A stretch of DNA of 64,000 bases, from contig CM060173.1 in NCBI GenBank assembly GCA_030549775.1, positions 68,101,867 through 68,165,866 on the forward strand. The letters run 5' to 3'. Each line of letters begins with the position of its first letter. Positions within the stretch are counted from its first letter, which is position 1. Shown in pieces: positions 35,582-47,393 of the stretch. Under the pieces are notes generated by a model. It worked only from the letters and a program-made list of their open reading frames with translations, had not been told where the DNA came from and ran no database searches. Origin of the DNA: Tamarix chinensis (taxonomy: Eukaryota > Streptophyta > Magnoliopsida > Caryophyllales > Tamaricaceae). The translations under genes were made by a program, and so were the position numbers.

Positions 35582-38500
35582 TAACTAATAAATATCCAAA
35601 ACCATATAGATTGCAATGGCTTAATGAGTTAGGAGATGTCAAAGTTAGCCAACAAGTTTTAGTAAACTTAAAATTAGGAAAATATGAAGATTCTACTTTA
35701 TGTGATATAGTTCTTATGCATGTTGCTCACCTGTTATTAGGAAGACCTTGGCAATATTATAGAAAGGTAATACATGATGGTTATAAGAACAAATATACAT
35801 TACAGAAGGATGATAGGAAGATTGTTTTAGCACCTATGACTCTAAAAGAGATGTTTGAAGATCAAAGTAAAATTAAGTCTGATTATAAGGGATTATCTAA
35901 ACCAAGTTTGGAGACTGAGATTAGTTCCAAGGAAATTAAGAGAACATCTGGGTTTTATGCTAAGAGTAAGGATGTAGGAAAGGCTATAAAGAGACATGCC
36001 AATGTATATTTGATGGTTTATAAGGAGTGTTATGAGTGTCAGTTAGGAATAAGTGAAGAAGTACCTAGTATTGTACCACAACTATTGGAAGAATATAGTG
36101 AATTGTTTCATGAGGACATTCCTAGTGGATTACCTCCATTAAGGGGAATAGAGCATCAAATAGATTTTGTTCCAGGAGCTGTTATACCAAACAGACCTGC
36201 TTATAGGGTTAATCCTGATAAAGTTAAGGAATTGAAAAGACAGGTTTCTGAATTGCTAAGTAAGGGGTATATTAAGGAATCTATGAGTCCTTGTGCAGTT
36301 CCAGTGTTATTAGTACCAAAAAAGGATGGTAGTTGGAGGATGTGTGTGGATAGCAGAGCAATAAATAAGACAACTATAAAGTATAGATATCCCATACCTA
36401 GACTTGATGAGATGTTGGATCTATTACATGGTGCTATTATTTTTTTGAAAATAGATTTAAAAAGTGGGTATCATCAAATTAGGATGAAACCAGGAGATGA
36501 GTGGCAGACAGCTTTTAAAACTATTTTTGGATTGTATGAATGGTTAGTGATGCCTTTTGGGTTATCCAATGCACCTAGTACTTTTACGAGGCTTATGAAC
36601 TATGTTTTGAGGGATTTTAGTAGAAAATTTGTGGTTTTTTATTTTGATGATATACTTATATATAGTAAGTCTTTAGAGGAACACTTGAAACACTTAAGGA
36701 TTATTTTGGATGTGTTTAAGACAGAACAGCTTTATGCTAATTTAACTAAGTCTAGATTTTGTTTGGAAAATGTGGTTTTCTTAGGATTTGTGGTAGGAAA
36801 AGATGGTATATCTGTGGATAAAGATAAGATTAAAGCTATTCAAGAATGGCATGTGCCAAAGAGTGTGACCGAAGTAAGAAGTTTTCATGGATTGTGTTCT
36901 TTCTACAGGAGATTTGTTAGGAATTTTAGTACTATAGCTGCTCCCTTGACTGCCATAACAAAGAAGGATAATGGATTTAGGTGGGGTTTAGAATAGAAAA
37001 AATCTTTTGAGACACTTAAAATTAAATTAACCCAAGCACCTATGTTAAGCCTTCCTGACTTTGAAAAGATGTTTGGAATATACTATGATGCTTCAGGGTT
37101 AGGAATAGGGGATGTACTTTCTCAAGAGGAAAACCAATAGCTTATTTTAGTGAGAAATTAAATGGTAGTACTCTGAATTATTCTACTTATGAAAAGGAAT
37201 TGTGCTTTAGTGAGGGCTTTAGAAGTTTGGCAACATTACTTGTGGCATAGAGAGTTTGTGATTAATACTAATCAAGAGGCTATTAAGTATTTAAAAAGTC
37301 AATCAAAGTTAAATAGGAGATAGGGTAGATGGATTGAGTTTATTGAAAGTTTTCCTTAAATAATTAAGCATAAGAAAGGAAGTGATAATGTAGTTGCTGA
37401 TGCTCTGTCTAGGAGATATGCTTTATTAAATGCTGCAGATACTACTTTGTTAGGTTTTTCTAGTATTAAATTGTTATACATGGAAGATCTTGATTTTAAG
37501 GAAATTTATAAAAAGTGTGAAGTCTCTACACAGGGAAAATATTTTATCACTGAAGGTTATTTGTTTAAGGAAAATAGGTTATGTATTCCTAAATGTTCTT
37601 ACAAAGGATTATTAATTCAAGAAGCTCATAATGGTGGGTTAATGGCACATTTAGGATTTTAGAAAACTTTAAACATATTAACTGATCATTTTTATTGGCC
37701 TCACATGAAGAAAGATGTGTTAAAATATTGTGTCAATTGTGTTGCTTGTAGACAGGCTAAAACTACTTCAAAACCATTTGGTTTATATACTCCCTTGCTT
37801 GTATCTAACCACCCTTGGGTTGATGTTTCTTTGGATTTTATTTTAGGCTTACCTAGAACTAATAGGGCTAGGGATTCAATAATGGTTGTAGTAGACAGGT
37901 TTAGTAAGATGACTGATTTTATACCTTGTAATAAAATAAATGATGTTGTGGCTGTGGCTGAACTATTTTTTTCTAATATAGTTAAATTACATGGCATACC
38001 TAAGACTATAGTTTCAAATAAGGATGTTAAATTTCTAAGTTATTTTTGGAAGGTTTTGTGGGGAAAATTAGGAACTAAATTATTATTTTCCACAACTTGT
38101 CACCCTCAAACTGATGGACAAACTGAGGTAGTAAATGGAACATTAGGTAATATGTTAAGGGCTATCCTTGGAAAGAATCTTAGACAGTGGGAGTATGTTT
38201 TACCTCAGGTAGAGTTTTCTTATGATAGGACTTTGCATTCTACAACTAATAAGACTCCATTTGAAATTGTATATGGTTTTAATCCTTTGACTCCTTTAGA
38301 CCTGAGTCCTCTACCTCATGCTGATTTGCAAAATTTTGATGCTGAATCTAGAGCTAATAATATAAAGAAGTTACATGAGAGTGTAAGTCAACAAATCAAT
38401 AAAAAGGTGCAGCAAATGGCTAAAAGGAGGAGAAAAATGGTTTTTAAACCTGGGGACTTAGTTTGGGTACATTTTAAGAAGGAGAGGTTTCCAAATCTTA

Positions 38501-38784
38501 GAAAGTCAAAAATAGATTCTTGAGGAGATGGACCATTTACTGTGTTAGAGAAAATTAATGACAATGCTTATAAGATTGATTTACTTGCTAAATTTGGGAA
38601 TGCTAGTAATTCTTTTAATGTGGCTAATCTTAGTCCATTTCTGGGACTTAATCAGGTTTCAGAGGTGAAACCTTTTCAAGAAGAGGGGAATGATATGAAT
38701 CTTAAAAATTTATATTTAATTAATTTTAATAATTGTTGTAAATCATTTTATATTTATAATTGTTTGTCTTATTTTTGTGAATAA
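35582..38784 (+). pseudogene. CRM-like pol: RT, RNase H, integrase
   Basis: Frame 1 from about 35600 after a one-base shift from gag. The protease tail ([30 protein letters not shown]) is followed by RT with [20 protein letters not shown], the YFDDILIYS catalytic motif (36640-36663) and [10 protein letters not shown]. RNase H ([16 protein letters not shown]) is disturbed by two compensating frameshifts between about 37125 and 37205. Integrase has the H..H..C..C zinc domain (ending CVNCVAC at 37728-37748) and catalytic core. The second Asp is replaced by Asn (codon 38017-38019), while the Glu (38125-38127) is kept. A GPY/F-like C-terminus (VLEKINDNAYKID, FNVANLSPF) follows. Stops lie at 36994, 37321, 37360, 37660 and 38521. 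The last frame (38542-38784) runs 94 bp into the 3' LTR. Confidence 0.9.
38678..38690 (+). other. CRM-like polypurine tract
   Basis: AAGAAGAGGGGAA directly precedes the 3' LTR and lies within the pol reading frame. Confidence 0.75.
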
Positions 38785-39514
38785 ATAGGAAATATTGATG
38801 CAACACATGGATTATGGATGCAGCTACTAAAGTGTTGCAAAAATGTATTTTATTATTATGTAATCCCATGTGATGCATTTGTCGGTAGAAATTGGCCAAT
38901 GGAAATTAGGTTGGTTGTATAATCCGCCACCCGGTCCATAATAATAGATTAGTTCGATTGTGGGTTAATCGACCCTTAATAGCCATGATTAGCTAGAATT
39001 AATATTAGCTGATGGGAATTGATGTCTAAATATTATCTTGTAATTTCGGGGAGAATTTGTTGTATTATTTTGGGCTAGTCGAGTGTCCAGCGCCGACAAA
39101 ATTTTACCGACCCATTTTCCTGTTATGTATGTGGGCTATGTCATGAGGTTTTGGGCTGATTGTATTGTGTATTTTATATGGTATGTACGCCTCACATAAA
39201 TAGGGGCATATATGATGGTAGATAGAGTTTTTGGCTGATATACGACTTATTTCTTGAATTCTCTCAAGTCTTCTCTCGCGTTTTCTCTCTCTCTCGGCAA
39301 ACCTCTCACTCACACCTTCTTCTGCTTCTGCTCTCTGCCTTCGATCAAGTTGTGATCGTTTCTGTCTCTCAAATTCAGTTGCCATTGTGAAACTGTGCCT
39401 CTGAATTCTTGGATGTTCCTTTGGGAGTTTTCCTTAGGCTTATTCCGGCGAATCAAACCCCACGCTCGATTATTTTCTTCGATCATTTTGTGAAACCCTA
39501 AGAGGTTTCCATCA
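38691..39514 (+). repeat. CRM-like 3' LTR
   Basis: 824 bp, same termini as the 5' LTR; about 26 bp longer, mainly through a segment at about 38789-38831 (ATTGATGCAACACATGG...) absent from the 5' copy. Confidence 0.9.
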
Positions 39515-39519
39515 TAAAG

Positions 39520-40190
39520 TATATCCATTTATATTTATGGGGTCCAATGAGATTTTCACCAAAAGAGGTTCGTGATACTTACATTTATTGATGGTTTCTA
39601 TAGAAAGATATGGGTGTATTTATTAAAGTATAAGAATGACGTGCTTAGTATTTTCAAATGCTATAAGACCTTACTAGAGAAATAAACTAGGAAGCAAGTT
39701 AAATTTCTTAGATGAAATAATGGTCTTAATTTTTTTTAGTGTAGTTCACTAATTTCCATTAGGACAATGGGATAAAAAGATACTTCACTTGTGTTGGGAG
39801 TCCACTATAGAATGAGTGTGCTATGCAGATGAACAAGACCTTATCAGAGAAGGCTCATTATATATTATCATTGGGATGGATAGGCAAAGAGTTTTCAGCC
39901 AAGGTAGTTTGCATGGAAGCATAATTCCTGAAACGCTCACCCAATCGGTTAAAGAAACATTAGGAGTTATGCTTATGGTTATGTTTAGGTAAGCCATTTT
40001 TTTACCTTGATTTACATGCCTTTGATTTTTCTCCTTATTCTTATGTGAATGGTGGTAAAATTGAGCCTAGAACTAAGAAGTGCATTTTTCTTGGCTTTAT
40101 ATCTAGTTTGAAGGGGTAAAGGTTTTAGGACCCAGGTGCATCAAAATTTTTAACTAGAATGGATGTTACCTTCAATGAATCTATGTTACT
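39520..40190 (+). pseudogene. Ty1/copia integrase, 3' continuation
   Basis: Continues the element cut at 32668. RDTYIYGWF-like and RYGCIY stretches (39575-39615) correspond to the integrase core YFVTFIDDFSRKVWVY. An RMNKTLSEKAHYILSL stretch (39825-39868) corresponds to the ER.NRTL.E.AR.ML block. FGCPFFYLDLHAFDF-like, GKIEPRTKKCIFLGFISSLK and RMDVTFNES (39990-40185) correspond to the end of integrase before RT. Frames shift repeatedly. RT, RNase H and the 3' LTR are missing, being replaced at about 40190 by a trinucleotide tract. Confidence 0.85.
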
Positions 40191-40193
40191 CCA

Positions 40194-40700
40194 AAAGATT
40201 ATTATCTTTGTTATTATTTTTGTTGTTGTTGTTGTTATATTTAATGCATTTATTATTTTATCGATTATTACCATCGCTATTATCCTTAACATTATAATTT
40301 AATATTATTACCTTAGTATTTTTGTTATGCTTAGTATTGCCACAGCTATTGTATTATTATTATTATTGTGATTATTATTATTGTTATTGTTATTATTGTT
40401 ATTATTGTTATTATTGTTACTATCGTTATCGCTATCATTACGATTATTATTATTACTATGGTTAATACTAGTGTCATTATGTTTATCTTTCTAACTATTA
40501 TTATCATTTCAATTATTTATATTATTATTATTTTCAGTATTCATACTATTATTTGTACTATTATTATGATTATTATTATTATTATTATTATTATTTTCAT
40601 CACTATTACTACTTCTGCTATTATTATTATTATCATTATTATTGATATTATCATCATTATTATCATTATAACCATCATTATTCTTATTGAAATCCTCACC
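40194..40700. repeat. Complex (TTA/TTG/TCA)n trinucleotide tract
   Basis: About 500 bp of interspersed ATT/GTT/ACT/ATC trinucleotides. The 131-residue poly-Ile open frame across it (40368-40763) is a repeat artefact. Confidence 0.95.
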
Positions 40701-40767
40701 TTAATACTCTGGATTTTGCTAAAACCTACTTTAATTAGTGATAATCCGTTTAAACTATCGTGAGAAT

Positions 40768-43142
40768 AGTAATAACCCTACCCTTTATTTATAAACCCCT
40801 ATTACTAATATTAGCCTTAGTATTAGGCCATGATAGGGGTAATATAGGAAAATTATGGTAATTCTGGTAGAGGGAGATTAACCCTTAGCATTTCCCTCTT
40901 ATAGGTGAACCAAATCAAAGCCCCCAGGAGGTGTAGGAGCGTGCTCCAAGCCCGGCGCCGATTTAGGTAAGGACATAACTAAGGCCACCTGTGTGTATTG
41001 CATGTTTTAACTGTCCTGTATGCCTTGTCCAGTTTTATGCTATAATCTGTATGTTATCTGTGTATTTATGTAGCGCAGTGTGGAACCGAGGTATGTTCTC
41101 GTGTCTTTGTCTGTATGTACTAATATGGTAAGGTGCAAATATGACGTGATGTGGTGTGACCCCTATTACACGCATGCTAAGTGTTTTGATGGGGAGTTGT
41201 GGAGTGGGGGCTTAAAAGAGAAAAATAAGCAACTAAGATAACCAAAGGGAAGTACGCTGGTTAACGTAGGTATAGGCGACCTAGGTAATCTGTAATCTGT
41301 GAAATGATGAGAAAAAGGGGGAATTAAATAAATAGAAGAGTGGAAGAAAATAAGGTTGCATGGGGGAAACTAGGGTTTGCATGGGAATGATAGAGTTGGC
41401 ATGGTGGAAATGATAGGGTTTCCATGGGGAGGTTAAGGTCTGCATGAGGGCGAACCTTACGTATGAAAAGTTACTTTGGGACGTGGGGAGACTAATGGAA
41501 GGTCTGTTTGGGAGTCTAGAGGCTCGAGGTGAAAAATAGTACGTAGGGTCATATAAGGGTACCCAGGGTTTGGGAAAGAAACCCTAATTCAAGGAGGTGG
41601 GGAAAGAAAAAGAAAAATAATAAGAATAATCTACGAGGAGCGAAGTATGAGGGGGAGTTGAGTCCGAGAGTCATGATATGTGGGGCGTTAAGATAGTATG
41701 AGTAGACCTCGGGTATAAGGTGGTGGGCCCTAACCCACACGTCTAGAGGTTGGGTTTCCAAAGCAAGAAATATGTTAAGTCTGATAATCACAAAGGGTAT
41801 TTAGTGGCCTAAAATAAGTGTGGGAGATAGCTCGGTAACCTAAACAGAGTAAGGATATAGCTAAGACTGAATGTGTGACATGTATTCTATGTGCCGTGGA
41901 TGTTCTATATGATTTATGTGTTGTATTTTGAAACGCCATTATCTTATCTGTTCCATGTGTCACGTCGCTTGGAATCAAGACGTGTGCTTGTGTCCTCATT
42001 AGTATGTGATAGTACGAATATGTCATTAGTTTTTATGTGATGTGTTGAGGTCTCTCGCCATTCATGACAAAGGTGAAATGCCCTCGAATAAGAAACGTTA
42101 AAACACTAACGACTTATAGAGAAAGATGTTGAGCCAAACCCATACCGGTCCACCGGCTATAATAGTGGCAGGGTATCTTACCCTCGCGACCGTTCCACCG
42201 GCTATAATAGTGGCAGGGCATGTGCCCTCGCGACCGTTCCACCGGCTATAATAGTGGGGGATTTCGTGCTCAACAAACCAAACGTAAAAGTGATAAGACA
42301 TGGAAAGATACTAATATTCACAGTGGAATACCTTGTGAGTTGGGGCCAGACCGATCCACCAGCAAATAATAGTGGCAGGGTATATTACCCTCGCGATCGT
42401 TCCACCGGCTATAATAGTGGCAGGGCATGGCCCTCGTGACCTTTCCACCGGCTATAATAGTGGGGCTCCCGCACTCACACAGATTGATAAAGACTATGAT
42501 GTGAATTGTTATAATTATCTGAGACCTTGTGAGAAAGTTATATGATTCATAACCAGCATTGTTCATCTGTGTTATTGTTTATTATTCACATGCTATGTCT
42601 GCTTGTTCATGTATTTCTGTGTATGTGGGCCTTAGTGCGTCTGTTCCCTTACTCGGTACGTAGCGTACTAATCACCCATTTCATGGGTGCTGCTTATTCC
42701 CACGAGCAGAAGTCCCGTCTGAGTTTTGCAGGTAGGGGACGATGTCTGTGGCATTTTCAGGACTAAGAGTTGAGTCTGGATCTAGCTTGGGGGCCAAGAG
42801 TGATGTGGCCGGAGTATTTCCCCTATCTTGTTTCTTTGCATTATCATACTTTATCATTCCGTTATTTCAATTCCTCTGACATTTGGAACTTTTAAATTGT
42901 ATTTCAGAATGTAAATCTAGAATTTCACACTCTAATTTCCGTAACACTTATGCTTTACTAATGATTTGTTTTGGTTCTATTCTTTTTGGCCTTAGCACTT
43001 AGTATCGGGTCGGTAGGCGTGGACCGATCTGGTACTAAGTGTGGCTGTAATACCCCTGGATTTACAGTTTTATTTGCTTGATTCCGCTAAACTCCTTTAA
43101 AAGTAAACGAAATTTTTCAGTAGTAAATTTGGGGGTGTTACA
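40768..43142 (+). mobile_element. Long gypsy-type solo LTR (copy 2)
   Basis: A likely complete LTR of about 2.4 kb. It begins near AGTAATAACCCTACCC and ends TTTGGGGGTGTTACA (43142). From 41794 it is collinear with 1862-3277, including the 44-bp block, and near 40830 it has one unit like the minisatellite of copy 1 (AGGGGTAATATAGG). Short frames on both strands (41549-42766) have no domain. Flanking bases do not give a clear target duplication. Its right flank cuts into a gypsy pol C-terminus. Confidence 0.65.
42140..42475 (+). repeat. 44-bp GC-rich repeat block in LTR copy 2
   Basis: Same order as at 2203-2550: three units ending GGGGGATTTCGTGCTC, a spacer, then three units ending GGGGCTCCCGCACTC. 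Units here are better preserved (CCACCGGCTATAATAGTGGC repeated with 44-bp spacing at about 42151, 42195 and 42239). Confidence 0.85.
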
Positions 43143-43478
43143 CAAAATCTTAAGAAAATTTGGAAATAATGCATGTGAAATTGAATTGCCTGAGCATTAT
43201 AGAGGAGTATCTAGGACTTTCAACATTGGTGACTTATTTCCTTACTATAGTGATGCTAATTTGATGGAAAATTCTTCTTTACAAGGGGAGAATGGTGAAG
43301 AAACATCTCTAGATCACTCTCAATTTTATTTTTCAAGGGATGAATAATAAGAAGAATTAGCATACTTGGAGATGGAACCCATTGTGCTTGAAAATTCTTA
43401 CGCTTCTAATTTTTTGCTAAGTAGTTCTTACAAGCATTGTATATGTTTGCAAGAAGTTCAAGCTATTGAAGATCATTG
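43143..43478 (+). pseudogene. Ty3/gypsy integrase C-terminus fragment
   Basis: Begins abruptly after the LTR end with KILRKFGNNACEIELPEHY and FNIGDLFPYYSDAN, the GPY/F-type C-terminal module of gypsy integrases (K.L.K..DNAY.I.LP....S.FNV.DL..Y). An acidic tail ends in a stop at 43345. The motif wording differs from the CRM-like element (EIELPEHY instead of KIDLLAKF), so it is another lineage. Everything upstream in pol is absent; the LTR inserted at or near this point. Confidence 0.75.
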
Positions 43479-43990
43479 ATGTACAAGAAAATGGCATTAC
43501 AAGGATTTCAAAGAATATGGAAGAACAATGCTACAAGACATAAATTTGGATTATATATGTTAAATCTATATATTACATAATTAGAGTTTGTGTACCTTTG
43601 TTATTTTGTTATATACTTTGTAATACTTGTAAAATGTAATTATAACTATTTTATATATATAATTGTACCATGGATTAAATTTGATTTCATTAATAGGGAA
43701 AAATGTATGAGTTTATTAATGAATGGGCCTTCATGTGTGCACGTATATATATAGCCTTGTACACTTGATCTCGGGAAAAGAGAGGTATCATATGCATAGT
43801 GAAATAATTTGAAAGAGAGAACTACACCAACTGTTATGTGTGTTTCTTCTTTTTCTCTTCTCCTTATTTATTTGAGATCTTTGGAGAGTAGTAGAGTGTA
43901 TTCAATTCAGAAATAGAAGATTTATCTTTAGATGGTTAAAGATCTTAGGTTAGATCTTTACCACCCTCCAAACAGAATTTTCGACGTCAA
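43479..43990 (+). repeat. Candidate 3' LTR of the gypsy fragment
   Basis: About 510 bp starting TGATGTACAAGAAAATGG and ending near CGACGTCA, with a TATATATATAGCC promoter-like motif at 43745-43756 and a CT-rich leader. No second copy is available, so it is a candidate only. Confidence 0.4.
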
Positions 43991-45240
43991 CATCTTCAAC
44001 CATTCATATCAATTGAAACTTTGAAGATTTTTGAAAGGCTTGAGGCCATAGCAAGATCTTAGTTTTGTAGAATATTATACTTGATGATGTTACACATCAC
44101 CACCCATGGATCCTCTCCACACTTGTAAGCTTCATTTTACTATATGGCCCATATATAATCAACTACAAATGTTGTATCAATACAACCTCATCGTAATAAG
44201 TAAATCACAATGCCTTTGAAGAGATAACATGCTCACATTAGACACAAAATAATGATAAACATGCTTACATCATAATCACACATGATCATAATAAAGGAAA
44301 ATCATACTTACATAACTACCATAGAAGGATAATAATCAACCAAAACCATAGCAAAAACAACAACAACCAAGATTCCAACCATAACTCAACAATTCAACCA
44401 GTTGTTATATTAGTAATTGAGAGGAATAAAACTTCATAATCCAAAGTAATGATCTCTATGAATATTAATAACCTAAAAGATAAATCACTAATGTTTTAAC
44501 ATCACATCAAAGATGTCACATAACATCAATTCATTTATAACAAACAACTAGCTTCTTGATATCACATCAACAAAGTTACATGAACTAAGTCTTCTATGCT
44601 AAACTTGAATATTGAAGACTTTAAGTATGCATACCCCTTATATGTTTTGTGATTATATATGAGTAGAAATGATCCCTTTGATCCATAGGGGAAGAATGCA
44701 CTTGGTAGCGTTATCATGGCATGAGATCCCTTTCCAATCCTCAAGTCTTTCGATTTAAGTGATAAATATATTATTCAAGATTTTTATTCCTCATAAGATA
44801 ATAAGTTTTAAAAAAAAAAAAATCAACCAAAGACCACAAGGGTTCCCATAATCAATACCATCACGAATTAGGGTAAGTAATCATGCCATTATTTAAACAA
44901 TTATTTTGACTTTATCTAATTCAATCCTTTATTAATCAATTATTCTAAATTATTTTGAGGCTAACCTTTAGATTCACTAATCATGATGAAAGTACATGGA
45001 AACTATAAGTCAACTAAACATCAACAAAAGCTAAACTAATTTAATTATTCACACTAGGCACATTTAAGTCACAAGTAACCAAAATGCCCTTTGGAACCCT
45101 AGTCACCATATTTTATCCAATTTACCATCATTCTTTATTATAAATATTATGCTTAATGAAAATGATACAGTAAAATAAATTAAATCACTTTAGCATGGAA
45201 GTAAATTGTAAGGTATGAATAATGACTATTTTAACCCTAT
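43991..45240. other. Intergenic, nothing recognised
   Basis: AT-rich; no gene or clear transposon end. Confidence 0.4.
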
Positions 45241-45662
45241 CACTATGGGAAAATGCATTTATAGTGAAGGTGAAAGTCATGCCTAAAAGCTAGAAAATTG
45301 TCATTTGAACTCTATTGTGATGGCATGTCATTGCCATAGAGCTGTAGCAATAAATTTGTGTCAAAAAACATCTTTGGTAATAGAAAAACATGTCATTGTT
45401 TGAATATTTACAATGATAATAGTTAATGTCCCGACCACAAATTTTAAAATTATGTTGCATATTTTTTTTAAAAGATTGTACTTTTCAGTGATAATATGTT
45501 GCCCCTGAAATGGGTTTTGCATCAACACGTTTTAGGTATTCATTTTGAAAAATATCATCACCATTATCATCTATAGCCACAATATGTCATTCTTATAATA
45601 ATTTATAGACATGATATGTTTTTCAAAAAAAAGGCGCTTTAAAAATATTTTTATAAACATTC

Positions 45663-45663
<1 letters not shown>

Positions 45664-45700
<37 letters not shown>
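45664..45700. repeat. (AT)n microsatellite
   Basis: AT dinucleotide run; translated IYIYIY peptides in the overlapping minus frame are artefacts. A (CAT)n run lies near 45832-45852. Confidence 0.9.
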
Positions 45701-45705
<5 letters not shown>

Positions 45706-46640
45706 AAAATAACCATAATAAGCTATCTTTATATATGCCCATTTTTTTACATATTAAAAAAGTTGTTTCATCTCCTAATATTTTACATATTAAAAATTCC
45801 ATACAATCTATTCTAGCAAATGTATCATCGTTGTCATCATCATCATCATCATTTTCTTCACTCATTATGAAAATTGAGGCCTTTCTCTTTCCCCCTACCT
45901 CTCTTTTGTCTTGTTAGTGGTGCCTCAATAATAAGTCTATCATAAATCAATATTACTAAGACACAAAAAATTAGAAATTTTATGTATGCTGGTAATTACT
46001 TGACCCACACCCAGATAGCAATCAATAAGAATGTCAAGAGGGATCACTACCACCATCCCTACCATGGTGTCTAGTAGTCATATCAATCTTAATGTAATAT
46101 ATCCAATAACTAAATAATATAAACAACACACAATTAATTGTGATGTAACATATTATAATTCAATATGAGTTAGTTATATAATAATGTTATTACTTAAAAT
46201 TATAAGATAACAAATACAAATCTTAATTCCATTTACATACTAATCAAAACGCCAATAAAAATCGTCATTATATATAATTGTTTTTATCTTCTTTGGAATT
46301 ATTCATATCGAAATCCAAAAGTTGTAACCCCTTATTTCCATACCATCATCTCCAATAATAATATTATAAATTTATTCAAAGAGTTTTTTTGAAGCTATAA
46401 TATTTTCTAATTTAGTAGTTCCTAACTTTAAAACAAAGATTAATAGATATTTTTTTATTATAAGGTTTAAAAAGAAATTCATATATTTAAATTACTCACA
46501 CTACATGAAAAATGATACAAATTACAACATATTATATATGTCATACACACTTAAAAAATTTCATGTCCACACTTCATATAATTACAACTATACTACACTA
46601 CACTTAAAATCATACATTAAATTACATTCATTTATATACT
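45701..46640. other. Non-coding DNA between CACTA end and LINE
   Basis: No gene recognised. Confidence 0.4.
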
Positions 46641-46649
46641 TATATATTC

Positions 46650-47045
46650 GTCTCCCTAACCTCAACTTGAAATATTGGGGGGCTCATTCCTTGAGTAAAA
46701 TTGTGATTTTGATTCGAAGAACTATTATGGTAGATAAAGTTATGCAAGAAAAATCAAATGTAAGTTTTGATAGGGCTTTGGTGGGGGTACATATTACAAA
46801 TGACCTTGTTGAAACAATAAATTTTGTTAATGAGAAGGGAGGTCTTCTCAATCATAATTTTCACTATGAGTGGAGACCTATTAAATGTGAATTTTGTGCT
46901 ATATTTGGGCATGCTGAGAAAGAATGCAGAAAGAAACACTTCAAGAAATAGGTCCCCAAAACTGTGTAGGGTCAAGAAAGTAATGGGCAGCAAAATGCAA
47001 GCATATAGAATGGAAAAAACAATCAAATATGTGATAAGGGGATGA
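46650..47045 (+). pseudogene. L1-type LINE ORF1 (gag-like), 5'-truncated
   Basis: The open part has LSKIVILIRRTIMVDKVMQE, similar to the conserved LSKIGS.IG.P...D stretch of plant LINE ORF1 (DUF4283/zf-CCHC type). Then comes HYEWRPIKCEFC with a CCHC knuckle CEFCAIFGHAEKEC (46886-46927). Homology begins abruptly near 46650, consistent with 5' truncation during target-primed reverse transcription. The rest of ORF1 (to about 47390) is in shifting frames. The protein would bind LINE RNA. Confidence 0.8.
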
Positions 47046-47393
47046 CTGAAGGGCTAACCAAAGGGGTTCAACGAGAAAGTGAAACGAGCATGGAGTCAAA
47101 TATTACAAAGGCAATCAATAATGAACCAGTCTAGCACCTTCACATGCGCCTACCGCAAGCAAATGGTGAACACCCAGATGATGCTCATTATCAAGATCCA
47201 ATCGTTACCCTACCAGTGCTATGCTCCTCTCCTAAGAGGTGTGTTCAAGGTAACACGACCTTTCCTCTTCAAGCGTGTGTTGTTAGGAATTCTTATGATA
47301 TCTTGCAAAATGAGGATAATGATCCTATTATTGGAAATGTGGAAGAAGGTGAGCTTGCATGTGATGATCCAATCATTCCTCACTTAGAGGAAT

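Larger units (their letters stand above)
32669..39514 (+). mobile_element. CRM-like Ty3/gypsy chromovirus, full length
   Basis: A 6.85-kb LTR retrotransposon with 798-bp and 824-bp LTRs starting TGATATGAATC and ending TTTCCATCA. It has a PBS, gag, protease, RT, RNase H, integrase and a polypurine tract (AAGAAGAGGGGAA, 38678-38690). Flanks are TAAAG at 32664-32668 and 39515-39519, an exact 5-bp target duplication. The RT/RNase H wording ([40 protein letters not shown]), the TGAT LTR start and a pol frame that runs into the 3' LTR fit the CRM clade, whose members favour centromeric chromatin. The clade call is from memory of motifs. Internal stops show it is dead. It interrupts the copia integrase region. 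Confidence 0.9.

Noticed and set aside
40368..40763. 131-residue Ile-rich open frame resembling a membrane protein
   Set aside because: It is a translated ATT/ATC/GTT microsatellite between transposon remnants.
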